NCBI RefSeq assembly: GCF_017853185.1
Contig: NZ_JAFMJZ010000012.1
Coordinates: 1 to 37,992, forward strand
Source: Mycolicibacterium sp.
GTDB taxonomy: Bacteria > Actinomycetota > Actinomycetes > Mycobacteriales > Mycobacteriaceae
DNA: 37,992 nt
Direction: 5' to 3'
The position numbers and the translations under genes were made by a program. The notes under the pieces are model-generated. The model searched no databases, was not told the origin of the DNA, and saw only the letters and a program-made list of their open reading frames with translations. Positions 1-9,722 of the stretch are shown here, in pieces. Numbering within the stretch: the stretch's first letter is position 1; every line of letters begins with the position of its first letter.

Positions 1-1
1 C

Positions 2-1177
2 GGGCTCGCGACCACCGCAGGGATCCTCGCGCTGAGCCTGCTGACCACCGTCAGCAGCGCCGCCCAACTGGCGACGAACACCGTGCTGGCGATGGGCGGC
101 ACCCAGAACGGCAACGCACTGAACCCGCCGATCAAGCAGGAACTCGGTGGCGACCCCTGGTATCCGGCGCCCGACACCGACCCGTTCCGGTCGGCGGGGA
201 CCTTCGGGCACGGATACCTCGACACGGTCAACAACCACGCCTCGCCCTACTTCGGTTGGGACTTCGTCCCCGTGACGTGGCCGGCCGACGTGCTGGCCTA
301 CGAAACCTCTCAACAGCAGGGCCTGCACAACTTCTCCGGAGCGTTGAGCGCCGCACTGGCCGGCGCCGGATCAACCGGCAGCGTCGTCGCCGTCGGCTAC
401 TCCTCGAGCGCCAACGTCATGGTCCGCGAGATGCGCACACTGCAGAGCCAGGCCGGGGGCGCCCCGGCCACCGATCGGCTGCAATTCCTCCTGGTGGGCA
501 ATCCCAACCGGCCCAACGGCGGCATCCTGCAGCGGTTCGCCGGGCTCTACGTGCCGCTGCTGGACATCCCACTCGACGGTTCCACGCCGCTGGACACCCC
601 CTACGCGACGACCGACATCAGTTGGGAGTACGACGCCGCCTCGGACTTCCCGACCTACCCGCTCAATCTGCTCGCCGTGGCCAACGCCGTGCTGGCCGGA
701 TCGTTCGTGCACGGCAACTATTTCGCCGCCGACCTCACCGGCCCGCGCGCATTCCCCGACACGACGGTCGGCAACATCACCTACATCACCCTCAAGACGC
801 CGCACCTGCCGCTTCTGATGCCGTTGTATGAAATCGGTTTCCCCACAGCGCTGCTGGATCTGGTCGAACCGGCGCTCACCGTGATGGTCGACTGGGGCTA
901 CGACCGGTCCGCCGGCCCCGGCACCCCGGCGACAGCCGGCTTGCTGCCGCGGCTGGACCCCCTCACCGCGGCCACCGACCTGGTCGACGCGATCGGTCAG
1001 GGAGTGCGCAACGTCGTCGCCGACCTCGCACCGGCCGCGGTGCGCAGCGTCGCAGCGACGCCGCGCTCCCGGGCGGGCGGCCCGCGCGGCCGGGGCGACA
1101 AAGCTGACGGTTACCGCGCCAAAACCCCCCAGCTAAGGCACAGTGTGCTCACTGAATCGTCCGCACCGAAGTCATAG
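2..1177 (+). CDS. PE-PPE domain-containing hydrolase, 5' end outside the window
   Basis: The reading frame is open from base 2, so the true start lies upstream and the ATG at 83 is internal. The first visible residues (GLATTAGILALSLLTT) are hydrophobic and look like the end of a signal peptide or a membrane anchor. What follows matches the PE-PPE domain, a serine alpha/beta hydrolase fold found in mycobacterial PE, PPE and related exported proteins. There is a GYSSS nucleophile-type motif about 105 residues after the internal ATG. The stretches GNPNRPNGG and DFPTYPLNLLAVANA resemble the family core. The C-terminus is rich in Arg, Gly and Ala. The stop codon overlaps the ribosome binding site (AGAGGAG) of the next gene, so the two are probably co-transcribed. 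The family assignment is fairly sure; the substrate (a cell-wall lipid or ester) is unknown. Confidence 0.85.
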   Translation, partial: GLATTAGILALSLLTTVSSAAQLATNTVLAMGGTQNGNALNPPIKQELGGDPWYPAPDTDPFRSAGTFGHGYLDTVNNHASPYFGWDFVPVTWPADVLAYETSQQQGLHNFSGALSAALAGAGSTGSVVAVGYSSSANVMVREMRTLQSQAGGAPATDRLQFLLVGNPNRPNGGILQRFAGLYVPLLDIPLDGSTPLDTPYATTDISWEYDAASDFPTYPLNLLAVANAVLAGSFVHGNYFAADLTGPRAFPDTTVGNITYITLKTPHLPLLMPLYEIGFPTALLDLVEPALTVMVDWGYDRSAGPGTPATAGLLPRLDPLTAATDLVDAIGQGVRNVVADLAPAAVRSVAATPRSRAGGPRGRGDKADGYRAKTPQLRHSVLTESSAPKS

Positions 1178-1186
1178 AGGAGCGCC

Positions 1187-2839
1187 ATGGGCACGCTGCG
1201 TCGGGCAGTCACGGTCGTGGGGATCACGGCCATCGCCGCCTGGGGAGTCACGGGCTGCGGCGGCAAGGGCGGCACCGGCGCCGGCGCGGGCGGCAAGACC
1301 GGAGGCGACGTCAACGTCACCCTGACCTCCTTCCCGGACTACGTCGACCCGCAACTCTCCTACACCGTCGAGGGTTGGGAGGTGTTGTGGAACACCTACG
1401 TCCCGCTGCTGACCTACAAGCACCAGAAGGGCGCGGACGGGACCGCCGTGGTGCCCGGTCTCGCCAAGGACATGCCGCAGGTCTCCGAGGACGGCAAGGT
1501 CTACAAGCTCACCCTTCGGCCGAACATGAAGTACTCAGACGGGACGCCGATCAAGGCCAGTGACTTCACCCACGCCATCAAACGACTGTTCAAGGCGAAC
1601 TCCGGCGGATCGGTGTTCTACGAGGGGATCGTCGGCGCCGGCGACTTCGCCGACGGCAAGGCCGACACGATCAGCGGCATCGTCACCGATGACAACACCG
1701 GTGACATCACCATCACCCTGGAAAAGCCGAACGGCACCTTCACCAACGTATTGGGATTGATGTTCGCCGCGCCGGTGCCGCCGACCACTCCGCTGGACAA
1801 GGAAGCGACCAACAACCCGCCGCCGTCGAGCGGTCCGTTCGTCATCACCAAGGTCGACGCACCCAACAGCCTGACGATGGAACGCAATCCGAACTTCAAA
1901 ACGGTCAAGGACGCCGGCGCCACCGAGGTCGCCGACGCGTCGGTCGACAAGATCGTCGTCACCCAGAACAAGAACAACTCGGCGCAGGTGACAGGCATCG
2001 AGCAGAACACCATCGACTACATGAACGATCCGCCGGACGCCGACCGCTTGCCTGAGGTGAAGGCCAAGTTCTCCGACCGCTTCCGGTTCGAGGATTCGAT
2101 CAACACCTACTACTTCTGGATGAACAATCAGCAGGCGCCGTTCAACGACGTCAAGGTGCGCCAGGCGATCAACTACGCGATCGACCCTGAGGCGCTCAAC
2201 CGGGTGTTCGGCGGCCGCCTGCACGCCACCCAGCAGATCCTGCCGCCGGGCATGCCGGGCTACGACGAGTACAAGCTGTATCCGGGTCCGGACATGGACA
2301 AAGCCAAAGCGCTTCTGGCCGAAGCCAATCCGGCCGACAAGGACATCACGGTGTGGACCGACGACGAGCCGGACCGCAAGCGGATCGGGCAGTACTACCA
2401 GGATCTGCTCAAGGAGTTGGGCTTCAACGCCCAGCTGAAGGTAATCTCCGGGGACACCTATTTCCAGACCATCGGCAACCTGTCGACGCCGGATCTCGAC
2501 ACCGGCTTCGCCGACTGGTTCCAGGACTTCCCGCACCCGGACGACTTCTTCCGTCCGTTGCTCAACGGAGCCAACATCCTGCCGACGAACAACAACAACT
2601 ACTCGCAGGCCAAGATCGAGGCCAACGACGCCATGCAGGACGAGTTGGTCCAGCAGCAGTTGACCGACGAGGTCAAGAAGCAGTACGCCGAATTGGACAA
2701 GGCCTACATGGAGCAGGCGGTGTGGGCTCCCTACGGCAATGAGCAGTTCACCACCTTCCTGTCGGACCGGCTCAACTTCGACAAGTCCTACCGGCACCTG
2801 CTGTTCTCACAGGACTTCACGTCATTCGTCCTGAAGTAA
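1187..2839 (+). CDS. ABC transporter substrate-binding lipoprotein, family 5 (peptide type)
   Basis: This is the solute-binding protein of an oligopeptide/dipeptide-type ABC importer (SBP_bac_5 family), anchored on the outer face of the membrane. The N-terminus has a lipoprotein signal with lipobox VTGC, placing the lipidated Cys at about residue 24, followed by a Gly-rich linker. The 550-residue length is normal for the family. KYSDGTPIKASDF and FNDVKVRQAINYAID are typical family segments. The start is fixed by the strong AGAGGAG ribosome binding site, which overlaps the upstream stop. Its TAA overlaps the next ATG (TAATG), so it leads the transporter operon. Peptides are the usual ligands, but family members also bind other small molecules, so the substrate is open. 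Confidence 0.92.
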   Translation: MGTLRRAVTVVGITAIAAWGVTGCGGKGGTGAGAGGKTGGDVNVTLTSFPDYVDPQLSYTVEGWEVLWNTYVPLLTYKHQKGADGTAVVPGLAKDMPQVSEDGKVYKLTLRPNMKYSDGTPIKASDFTHAIKRLFKANSGGSVFYEGIVGAGDFADGKADTISGIVTDDNTGDITITLEKPNGTFTNVLGLMFAAPVPPTTPLDKEATNNPPPSSGPFVITKVDAPNSLTMERNPNFKTVKDAGATEVADASVDKIVVTQNKNNSAQVTGIEQNTIDYMNDPPDADRLPEVKAKFSDRFRFEDSINTYYFWMNNQQAPFNDVKVRQAINYAIDPEALNRVFGGRLHATQQILPPGMPGYDEYKLYPGPDMDKAKALLAEANPADKDITVWTDDEPDRKRIGQYYQDLLKELGFNAQLKVISGDTYFQTIGNLSTPDLDTGFADWFQDFPHPDDFFRPLLNGANILPTNNNNYSQAKIEANDAMQDELVQQQLTDEVKKQYAELDKAYMEQAVWAPYGNEQFTTFLSDRLNFDKSYRHLLFSQDFTSFVLK

Positions 2840-3831
2840 TGGTCGCCGCCGTAGCCGAAGCTCCCCAGTACGGCAAGAGTCCGGGACGGTTGGCCTGGCT
2901 TCGGTTGCGGCGCAACCGGATCGCGCTGGCTTTCGGCGCCCTGTTCGTCCTGATCGTGTTGTTCTGCCTTGCTGCACCGCTGTGGGCCGAGCATGTCGCT
3001 CACACCGGGCCGAATCAGAATCACATCACCGACAAGATCATGGTGGACGGCGAGCAGTTGCACGTCGTCTCACCGGAGGGCATCCCGATCGGGCCGGGAC
3101 TGCGCGGTCGCTATCTTCTCGGGGCCGATCAGAACGGTCGCGACGTGATGGTGCGACTGATGTACGGCGGACGCACGTCGATCTACATCGGCGTGCTCGC
3201 CGCGGTCATCACGACGCTTCTCGCCGTCGTGGTCGGCATGCTCGCCGGCTACTACCGGGGGTGGGTCGATGCGGTGTTGTCCCGCATCCTCGATGTCATC
3301 TGGGCCTTCCCGGTGCTGCTGCTGGGCATCGCGTTGGGAACCACGCTCGCCCTTGGCGGCATCCGGATCGGCGGCCTGCAGATCGCCGGCGAATCGCTGT
3401 GGATTCCGATCCTGATCATCGGCCTGGTCTACGTGCCGTACATGGCCAGGCCGATCCGCGGCGAGATCCTGGCATTACGGGAGAAGGAGTTCGTCGAGGC
3501 CGCGGTGTCCCAGGGCAAGGGACCGCTGCGCATCATGATCTCCGAACTGCTCCCCAACATCGTCTCGACCATCATCGTGTTCTTCACCCTGAACATCGCC
3601 AACAACATGCTGTTGGAGTCCGCGCTGTCGTTCCTGGGCGCCGGTGTTCGGCCGCCGAACGCGTCCTGGGGAACGATGATCGCCGAGGGCTACCAAACGA
3701 TCTACACAGCACCGCATCTGACCATCGTTCCGGGCCTGATGATCGTCCTGACGGTGTTGTCGCTCAACGTCTTCGGCGACGGCCTGCGCGACGCCCTGGA
3801 TCCGCGCGCCACCATCCGGCCGGGGCGGTAG
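2839..3831 (+). CDS. ABC transporter permease, DppC/OppC type
   Basis: This is an inner-membrane permease subunit of the peptide-type importer. The N-terminus has the cytoplasmic segment and first membrane helix (ALFVLIVLFCLAAPLW). An extracytoplasmic loop ends in the family motif LGADQNGRDVMVRL. Further membrane helices follow, and the EAA coupling loop is EAAVSQGKGPLRIMI around residue 220, which contacts the ATPases. The 330-residue length is usual for DppC-like subunits. The start ATG overlaps the stop of the binding-protein gene by one base. The DppC-type gene precedes the DppB-type gene here, the reverse of the common dppABCDF order. Confidence 0.92.
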   Translation: MVAAVAEAPQYGKSPGRLAWLRLRRNRIALAFGALFVLIVLFCLAAPLWAEHVAHTGPNQNHITDKIMVDGEQLHVVSPEGIPIGPGLRGRYLLGADQNGRDVMVRLMYGGRTSIYIGVLAAVITTLLAVVVGMLAGYYRGWVDAVLSRILDVIWAFPVLLLGIALGTTLALGGIRIGGLQIAGESLWIPILIIGLVYVPYMARPIRGEILALREKEFVEAAVSQGKGPLRIMISELLPNIVSTIIVFFTLNIANNMLLESALSFLGAGVRPPNASWGTMIAEGYQTIYTAPHLTIVPGLMIVLTVLSLNVFGDGLRDALDPRATIRPGR

Positions 3832-3833
3832 CC

Positions 3834-4796
3834 GTGCTGCGCTTCGCCGTCCGCCGCACGATCGGCATGGCCACCGTGCTGTTCGCCATCTCGGTGATCG
3901 TGTTCCTGATCTTCAACGTCATCCCCAACTCCGACCCGGCCGCCCGGATCGCCGGCAAGAACGCCAACCCGGCGCTGATCGCCCGGGTTCGCGCCGACCT
4001 GGGCCTGGACCAGTCGCTGCCGGTGCAGTACCTGACCATGATGAAGCAGATCTTCACCGGCCAACTCACCTCGTACAGCAGCGACCAGAACGTCGCCCAG
4101 CAGATCTTGAAGGGCCTGCCCGTCACGCTGTCGCTGACGATCGGCGCCGCCGTGCTCTGGATGGTGCTGGCGGTGTGGTTCGGCTATCTCAGTGCGGTGC
4201 GGGCCGGACGATTCACCGACCGGGCACTGACAATCCTTGCCCTGGTGGGCATCTCTCTGCCGGTGTTCTGGCTCGCCGCGATCCTGCTGTACTACCTGAG
4301 CTTCAAGGCGCAGATGTTCCCGACCGGAAGCTATGTGCCGTTGAGTGAAGACCCGCTGCAGTGGGCCTACCACCTGATCCTGCCGTGGCTGACGCTGGCG
4401 GTGCTCTACGTCGGCTTCTACAGCAGGCTGCTGCGCTCGAACATGCTCGACGCGATGAACGAGGACTACGTGCGCACCGCGCGGGCCAAGGGCATCAGCG
4501 AACGGCAGGTCCGGATCCGGCATGTGCTGCGCAACTCGATGATTCCGATCGTCACGCTGTTCGGGTTGGACTTCGGCGCGGTGGTCGGCGGCGGGGCGAT
4601 CCTGACCGAGACGGTGTTCAACCTCAACGGCGTCGGCCTCTACGCCGGACAGGCGATCGGCAAGTTGGACCTGCCGCCGTTGATGGCGGTGACGATGTTC
4701 GGCGCCTTCTTCATCGTCCTGTTCAACACCATCGTCGACATCCTCTACGCGTTCCTTGACCCGCGCATCCGGCTCGGCGAGGCGGCACCGGTATGA
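3834..4796 (+). CDS. ABC transporter permease, DppB/OppB type
   Basis: This is the second inner-membrane permease subunit. The ORF track starts it at 2982, but the protein begins at GTG 3834, two bases after the upstream stop, giving 320 residues ([11 protein letters not shown]...). The first helix is [18 protein letters not shown]. The segment [23 protein letters not shown]-like region and the EAA loop [19 protein letters not shown] identify a DppB/OppB subunit. It should pair with the DppC-type permease to form the channel. The stop overlaps the next start in ATGA, so the ATPase gene is translationally coupled. Confidence 0.92.
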   Translation: MLRFAVRRTIGMATVLFAISVIVFLIFNVIPNSDPAARIAGKNANPALIARVRADLGLDQSLPVQYLTMMKQIFTGQLTSYSSDQNVAQQILKGLPVTLSLTIGAAVLWMVLAVWFGYLSAVRAGRFTDRALTILALVGISLPVFWLAAILLYYLSFKAQMFPTGSYVPLSEDPLQWAYHLILPWLTLAVLYVGFYSRLLRSNMLDAMNEDYVRTARAKGISERQVRIRHVLRNSMIPIVTLFGLDFGAVVGGGAILTETVFNLNGVGLYAGQAIGKLDLPPLMAVTMFGAFFIVLFNTIVDILYAFLDPRIRLGEAAPV

Positions 4797-5760
4797 CCCC
4801 ACTGCTGAGCGTGCGGGACCTGCGGGTCCGCTTCGCCACCGATGACGGCGTGGTCGGCGCGATCGACGGCGTCTCCTTCGACATCGGAGCCGGTGAGGTG
4901 CTGGCGATCGTCGGGGAGTCCGGCTGCGGCAAGAGCGTCACCGCGCAGAGCCTGATCGGACTGACCCGCTCCCCCAACGCCACCATCACCGGGTCGGCGA
5001 TGTTCGGTGATCGCGATCTGGTGACCATGGGCGACGACGAACTGCGGTCGGTGCGCGGCGAGCAGATCGCGGTGGTGTTCCAGGATCCGATGACCTCGCT
5101 CAATCCGGTCTATCGGGTGGGCGATCAGATCGCCGAGATGATCCGGGCGCATCGGGACGTGTCCAAGCGCGAGGCCATCGACCGCGCGGTGGAACTGCTT
5201 GCCGCCGTGGGAATCCCGAATCCGGAACGCCGGGTGCGTGATTATCCGCACGAGTTCTCCGGGGGTATGCGCCAGCGGGTGATGATCGCCATGGCGCTGG
5301 CGCTGGAACCGCAGCTGCTGATCGCCGACGAACCGACTACCGCACTGGACGTGACCATCCAGGCCCAGATACTGGATCTGCTGCGGCGGCTCAACCGCGA
5401 GCGCGGCGTGGCGGTGCTGCTGATCACCCACGATCTCGGCGTTGTCGCCGAGCTCGCCGACCGGGTGGTGGTGATGTACGCCGGCCAGGTTGTCGAGCAG
5501 GCGGGCCTGGACGGGGTGTTCTACGACCCCCGCCACCCCTACACGGTCGGGCTGCTGAACTCGATCCCCCGCCTGGATGCGCCACGGCCCGAACGACTTC
5601 CGCAGATCCCTGGTCATCCGCCGTCGCTGCTGGCTCCCCCGACCGGGTGCCGGTTCGCCCCGCGCTGCGACCGGCGCTTCGCCGACTGCGATCGGCCACC
5701 GCCACTGACCGAGCGTGACGGCCACCTCAGCCGGTGCTGGCTTGCGCCAGGAGCGCTGCG

Positions 5761-5764
<4 letters not shown>
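4793..5764 (+). CDS. ABC transporter ATP-binding protein, DppD/OppD type
   Basis: This is a cytoplasmic ATPase that powers the importer. Walker A is GESGCGKS at residues 41-48, the Q-loop is [10 protein letters not shown] near residue 97, the ABC signature is FSGGMRQR near 155, and Walker B is [12 protein letters not shown] near 175, followed by the switch His in LLITHDLG. The C-terminal extension contains the oligopeptide-transporter (oligo_HPY) segment with the Cys-rich [14 protein letters not shown], a region that in some OppD homologues binds an iron-sulfur cluster. The 323-residue length is standard. Both ends are joined to neighbours by ATGA overlaps. M. tuberculosis Dpp and Opp have fused ATPases, as I recall, so this separate-ATPase system is probably not their direct orthologue. 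Confidence 0.93.
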
Positions 5765-6735
<971 letters not shown>

Positions 6736-7161
6736 TCAGTCCGTCGACGGGACCTCGGTGTCGGGCTCCTCCGGCTCGGCGAGGCTGGCGTCCAGAACGC
6801 TGACGTCGATGCCGTAGGGCAGGAACCGCACATTGCGGCTGTTGTCGGTGTTGTGCTTATTGGCCCGCAGCGCGTCCAACTCGGTCTTGTAGACCTGCTC
6901 GACGTGGGCCTTGCCTTTGCCGTCGGAGATGTAGATCGCCCACACGCCGTCACCGGCCTCACCGGCGGTCTCCGGTTGCGGCCGCGGCCTCGCGGTCCGC
7001 TGGCCGGGCTTGATGAACTGATCGAACAGCATCCCGAAACCGGCACCCTGGCCCGACGAGTTGAGCATCTTCCCGAAGGCGTCCCGAAGACCCTCACCCG
7101 CCTCACGCACGACCCGGTCGAATTCCTCGGGGTCGATGCCGAACGGTCCGTTGTTGTCCAT
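6736..7161 (-). CDS. Conserved hypothetical protein, 141 aa
   Basis: I do not recognise a named family. The open frame reaches 7440, but its upstream part is low-complexity and antisense to the next gene, so ATG 7161 (MDNNGPFGIDPEEFDRVV...) is chosen. The N-terminal half is predicted helical with an acidic start and a Gly-rich GQGAGFGMLFDQF segment. The middle is a Pro/Arg linker. The C-terminal half (VWAIYISDGKGKAHVEQVY, RNVRFLPYGIDVSVLD) reads like a small folded alpha/beta domain. There is no signal peptide or membrane segment. It follows the next gene on the same strand after about 60 bases, so the two may be co-expressed. It looks like a lineage-restricted mycobacterial protein. Confidence 0.7.
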   Translation of the reverse strand: MDNNGPFGIDPEEFDRVVREAGEGLRDAFGKMLNSSGQGAGFGMLFDQFIKPGQRTARPRPQPETAGEAGDGVWAIYISDGKGKAHVEQVYKTELDALRANKHNTDNSRNVRFLPYGIDVSVLDASLAEPEEPDTEVPSTD

Positions 7162-7220
7162 AGCAGCAAGTGTGCGCCGGGTTTGCTGATCCGTCGATAC
7201 GCCGATGGCGAAACCGGCCG

Positions 7221-8453
7221 TCAGACGACCGTCAGCGGCAACGACCGGCGGGGCTGGAACTGGAACGCCGCACCGCTGCTGACGTTGGTGATCTGCACCT
7301 CGACCGAGTCCTTGAGCGCGGTGTCCACCGTCTCGAATTCCGCCGTCCAGTCGGTGTCGGTGCCGGTCACCCGGACCACCAGATACGGGTCGACGGCGGT
7401 CGCTATCGCCTGCAACGGCGCCGTCGATGCCGGCGAACACAGGGCGATCCAGGCGCCGTCGTCATGGGCGGGTGAGGGATGCACATGCAGCCGGTCCTCG
7501 GCGATCTCGGCGACGACGTAACCGGCCGGGTTCAGCAGCGGATGAAGGTTCAGGACGGCCGCCAGACCCGCGGCGTCGGCCGGAAGGTTCAGGGCCCGTC
7601 GGATCCTCGTCGCCGCCACACCGGCGATGCCGGTGAGTTGCTTGGTGCAGATGTCGGTGGCCTGGGCGCTGTCGGTGGCGCGTGCCCGCACCGCGATACC
7701 GAAGGAGAGGTTGAGCAGGTGCATCTGCAGGCACACCTCGTCGGCGATGCGCACCAGCGCGGCATGCGAGTAGGCCCCGAAGTCGAAATCGCTCAACAGC
7801 TGTCCCGAGTAGTCGGATCGGCCGGCGTCATCGGAATCGATCGGAGCCAGTTGCCAATCGGCGGCGCGGGTCCGGGCGACGACCTCGAGCGCCGGAATTC
7901 CGACCGCATCCGGATGGGACTCGTCGATTGTCACCGTCCAGGCGCAGTGCGGGAGACGATCGGCCGGCGCACGCGGCGGCCGGTGGATCGGCCGAACCTG
8001 GGCCTTGGGGTTGGTGGCCACCGCGGTGGCGTCGAAGGTCGGGTCCTCGATGTCGTGGCACATGCCGCGGACGTAGTCCGGGCCCATCGGCTCGACGTCC
8101 ATCAGGGCGCCGCAGTGGTCCAGGTGGAACTCGCCGTGCCAGCGGTCGTGCACGGTGTAGCGGAAGTCCATGAACTGCGGCGGGGCGCCGATGTCGAGTT
8201 GCAGGCCCTTGAAGATGGTGATGATGTCATCGCCCTCATACCCCAGCGCCTTCTGCATCCGCCGGGTGTAGAGCGGGCTGGAGCCGGCCCACTCCTCGAT
8301 GGCGATCTGCAGCATTTCCTCCCGCCCGAAAGCCTGGATGCACCAAGCCATTCCGGAGCGGTCGATCAGCTGGCCGATCAGCAGCAATTCCGGCACCAGA
8401 ACGGCCAGTTCCTCGCGGGACAGCGCGGCGTATCGGCTCGCGGTATAGCTCAC
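7221..8453 (-). CDS. Conserved hypothetical protein with a His/Cys-rich central motif
   Basis: This is a roughly 410-residue cytoplasmic protein of unknown function. The N-terminal region is helical (ELAVLVPELLLIGQLIDRSGM). It is followed by an apparently conserved block, FHLDHCGALMDVEPMG and GMCHDIEDPTFDATA, whose His, Cys, Asp and Glu residues could bind a metal or cofactor. The C-terminal half is rich in Ala and Leu. Start choice is uncertain: GTG 8453 (MSYTASRYAALS...) leaves about 50 bases to the divergent SnoaL-like gene, while ATG 8504 or 8534 would overlap that gene's start. I prefer 8453. No signal peptide or transmembrane helix is evident. The metal-binding idea is inferred only from residue spacing. 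Confidence 0.72.
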   Translation of the reverse strand: MSYTASRYAALSREELAVLVPELLLIGQLIDRSGMAWCIQAFGREEMLQIAIEEWAGSSPLYTRRMQKALGYEGDDIITIFKGLQLDIGAPPQFMDFRYTVHDRWHGEFHLDHCGALMDVEPMGPDYVRGMCHDIEDPTFDATAVATNPKAQVRPIHRPPRAPADRLPHCAWTVTIDESHPDAVGIPALEVVARTRAADWQLAPIDSDDAGRSDYSGQLLSDFDFGAYSHAALVRIADEVCLQMHLLNLSFGIAVRARATDSAQATDICTKQLTGIAGVAATRIRRALNLPADAAGLAAVLNLHPLLNPAGYVVAEIAEDRLHVHPSPAHDDGAWIALCSPASTAPLQAIATAVDPYLVVRVTGTDTDWTAEFETVDTALKDSVEVQITNVSSGAAFQFQPRRSLPLTVV

Positions 8454-8502
8454 CTGTTCAAAGCTAGTTGAGACCGCGGGTGGTTGTGCTGCAATGTCGA
8501 TC

Positions 8503-8970
8503 ATGGCTGATCTGGAGACGATCGAGGCGATCAAACGGGTGAAGTACCGCTACCTGCGGGCACTGGACACCAAACACTGGGACGACTTCGCCGACACCCT
8601 GACCGAGGACATCGTCGGCGAATACGGGTCCTCGGTGGGTAAGGAGCACCGGTTCACCAACCGGGCCGAGCTCGTCGAGTTCATGAGGAACTCGATGCCG
8701 GCCACGGTGTTCACCGAGCACCGGGTGACCCACCCGGAGATCACCGTCGACGATCACGACCAGGCCGAGGGCACCTGGTATCTGCAGGACCGCGTCATCG
8801 TGCCGGAGTACAACTTCATGCTCTTCGGCGCCGCTTTCTACCGCGATCGCTACCGCAAGACCGAGGACGGCTGGAAGATCTGCGCCACCGGGTACCAGCG
8901 CACCTACGAGGTGACGCAGTCCTTGGACGGAAGCAATTTCAAGCTCACGCCGGGCTCAGCACTGGCGTAG
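8503..8970 (+). CDS. SnoaL-like / nuclear transport factor 2 family protein
   Basis: This is a small 155-residue protein of the NTF2-like SnoaL superfamily, whose members form a cone-shaped barrel with a pocket and act as hydratases, isomerases, dehydratases or binding proteins. The N-terminal helix LETIEAIKRVKYRYLRALDTKHWDDF and the following DTLTEDIVGEYGS are typical of the SnoaL_4 group in actinobacteria. The end strand (YRKTEDGWKICATGYQRTY) fits the family fold. ATG 8503 is preferred over 8494, since MADLETIE resembles related N-termini. It is divergent from the hypothetical gene at 8453. The catalytic role cannot be told from sequence alone. Confidence 0.85.
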   Translation: MADLETIEAIKRVKYRYLRALDTKHWDDFADTLTEDIVGEYGSSVGKEHRFTNRAELVEFMRNSMPATVFTEHRVTHPEITVDDHDQAEGTWYLQDRVIVPEYNFMLFGAAFYRDRYRKTEDGWKICATGYQRTYEVTQSLDGSNFKLTPGSALA

Positions 8971-9015
8971 CCACTCCCCGATCGTCGCTCCCCGATCGTC
9001 ACTGCCCGATCGCGA
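8971..9015. repeat. Three 14-bp tandem units spanning the 3' end of the L,D-transpeptidase gene
   Basis: Three consecutive 14-base units are visible: CTCCCCGATCGTCG, CTCCCCGATCGTCA and a diverged CTGCCCGATCGCGA, starting at about 8974, 8988 and 9002. The third encodes the last residues of the L,D-transpeptidase on the minus strand, and the second contains its stop codon. The array looks like local duplication of the gene end. Each unit has a CGATCG palindrome. Confidence 0.6.
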
Positions 9016-9664
9016 TCACCGCACCGGGCTGCAACCACGCGATGATCTTGACCAGGGTGGCGTCGTCGAGTGCGACACAACCGGCGGTGGGTGCGCCATT
9101 GGTGGTGTGGACGAAGAACGCCCCGCCGTGGCCCGGGATCCGTTCGGAGTTCACCCCCATCACCAGTGCGTGGGCATAGGCCGGGATGTAGAGGTTCTCG
9201 GTGCCACTGGCCGGCGACGTGTCGAACGGACAGTCGGCCTTCTTACACACCTGCATGGTGTTGTAGGTGGGTCCGTCGGCGGACCACCAGTAGTCCGGTG
9301 TGGTCTGGAAGTACTTCAACCCGCCGCCCGGACTGGGTTGGGTTCCGAAGGCGAAGTCGAGGCTGTAGACGCCCATCGGGGTGGCCGGGACGTTGTCGCG
9401 GGCCTCCGGCGCCAGACCGGCCGAACCGAGGTGGACTCCGATGCCGGTGCCGACCGGTTGCCAGCCCGCCGGACCGCGCTGCCAGACGTCCATCTTTCCG
9501 ACCGAACCGCCGGTGCCGACGACGGAGAGCACCTGGGTCGCGTTGCCGACCTTGCCGTCGAACCACGGCGTCGCGGCGGCACCGGGAGGTGCCGATATCA
9601 GGGCGGCCACCAGCGCGGTGAGCGCAGCACTGAGCAAAGACGGAATCCGGCGCATGGAATTCAT
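8999..9664 (-). CDS. Secreted L,D-transpeptidase family (YkuD) protein
   Basis: This is a predicted exported cell-wall enzyme of the YkuD/ErfK fold, which forms or edits 3-3 peptidoglycan cross-links or attaches proteins to peptidoglycan. With ATG 9664 the protein has 221 residues: a positively charged start, a hydrophobic helix (LLSAALTALVAALIS) and a likely signal-peptidase site at GAAATPW. The catalytic region is FFVHTTNGAPTAGCVALDD near the C-terminus, giving His about 186 and Cys about 196, matching the His...Gly-Cys pattern of the family. It lacks the Ig-like domains of the main mycobacterial Ldt enzymes, so it belongs to the short YkuD group. ATG 9655 is an alternative start. It is divergent from the ESX-like operon. 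Confidence 0.85.
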   Translation of the reverse strand: MNSMRRIPSLLSAALTALVAALISAPPGAAATPWFDGKVGNATQVLSVVGTGGSVGKMDVWQRGPAGWQPVGTGIGVHLGSAGLAPEARDNVPATPMGVYSLDFAFGTQPSPGGGLKYFQTTPDYWWSADGPTYNTMQVCKKADCPFDTSPASGTENLYIPAYAHALVMGVNSERIPGHGGAFFVHTTNGAPTAGCVALDDATLVKIIAWLQPGAVIAIGQ

Positions 9665-9708
9665 GGTCGCACGGTTGCGGGTGAATACCGTGCCGGCGCC
9701 GCCGTGCC

Positions 9709-9714
9709 TAGCAT
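9709..9714 (+). promoter_or_regulatory. Candidate -10 element (TAGCAT) for a leaderless transcript
   Basis: TAGCAT fits the mycobacterial TANNNT -10 pattern and ends 8 bases before ATG 9723, so transcription would begin at or next to the start codon. No good -35 hexamer and no clear ribosome binding site are seen. Confidence 0.45.
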
Positions 9715-9722
9715 CGCCGCTC

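Noticed and set aside
1535-2797. 420-residue minus-strand ORF inside the substrate-binding protein gene
   Set aside because: It is a high-GC shadow frame, rich in Arg/Val/Gly with no family motif, opposite a clear family 5 binding protein.
7479-8471. 330-residue plus-strand ORF opposite the hypothetical gene at 7221-8453
   Set aside because: The minus-strand frame has more protein-like composition and coherent blocks; the plus frame is Arg/Gly/Asp-rich without motifs.
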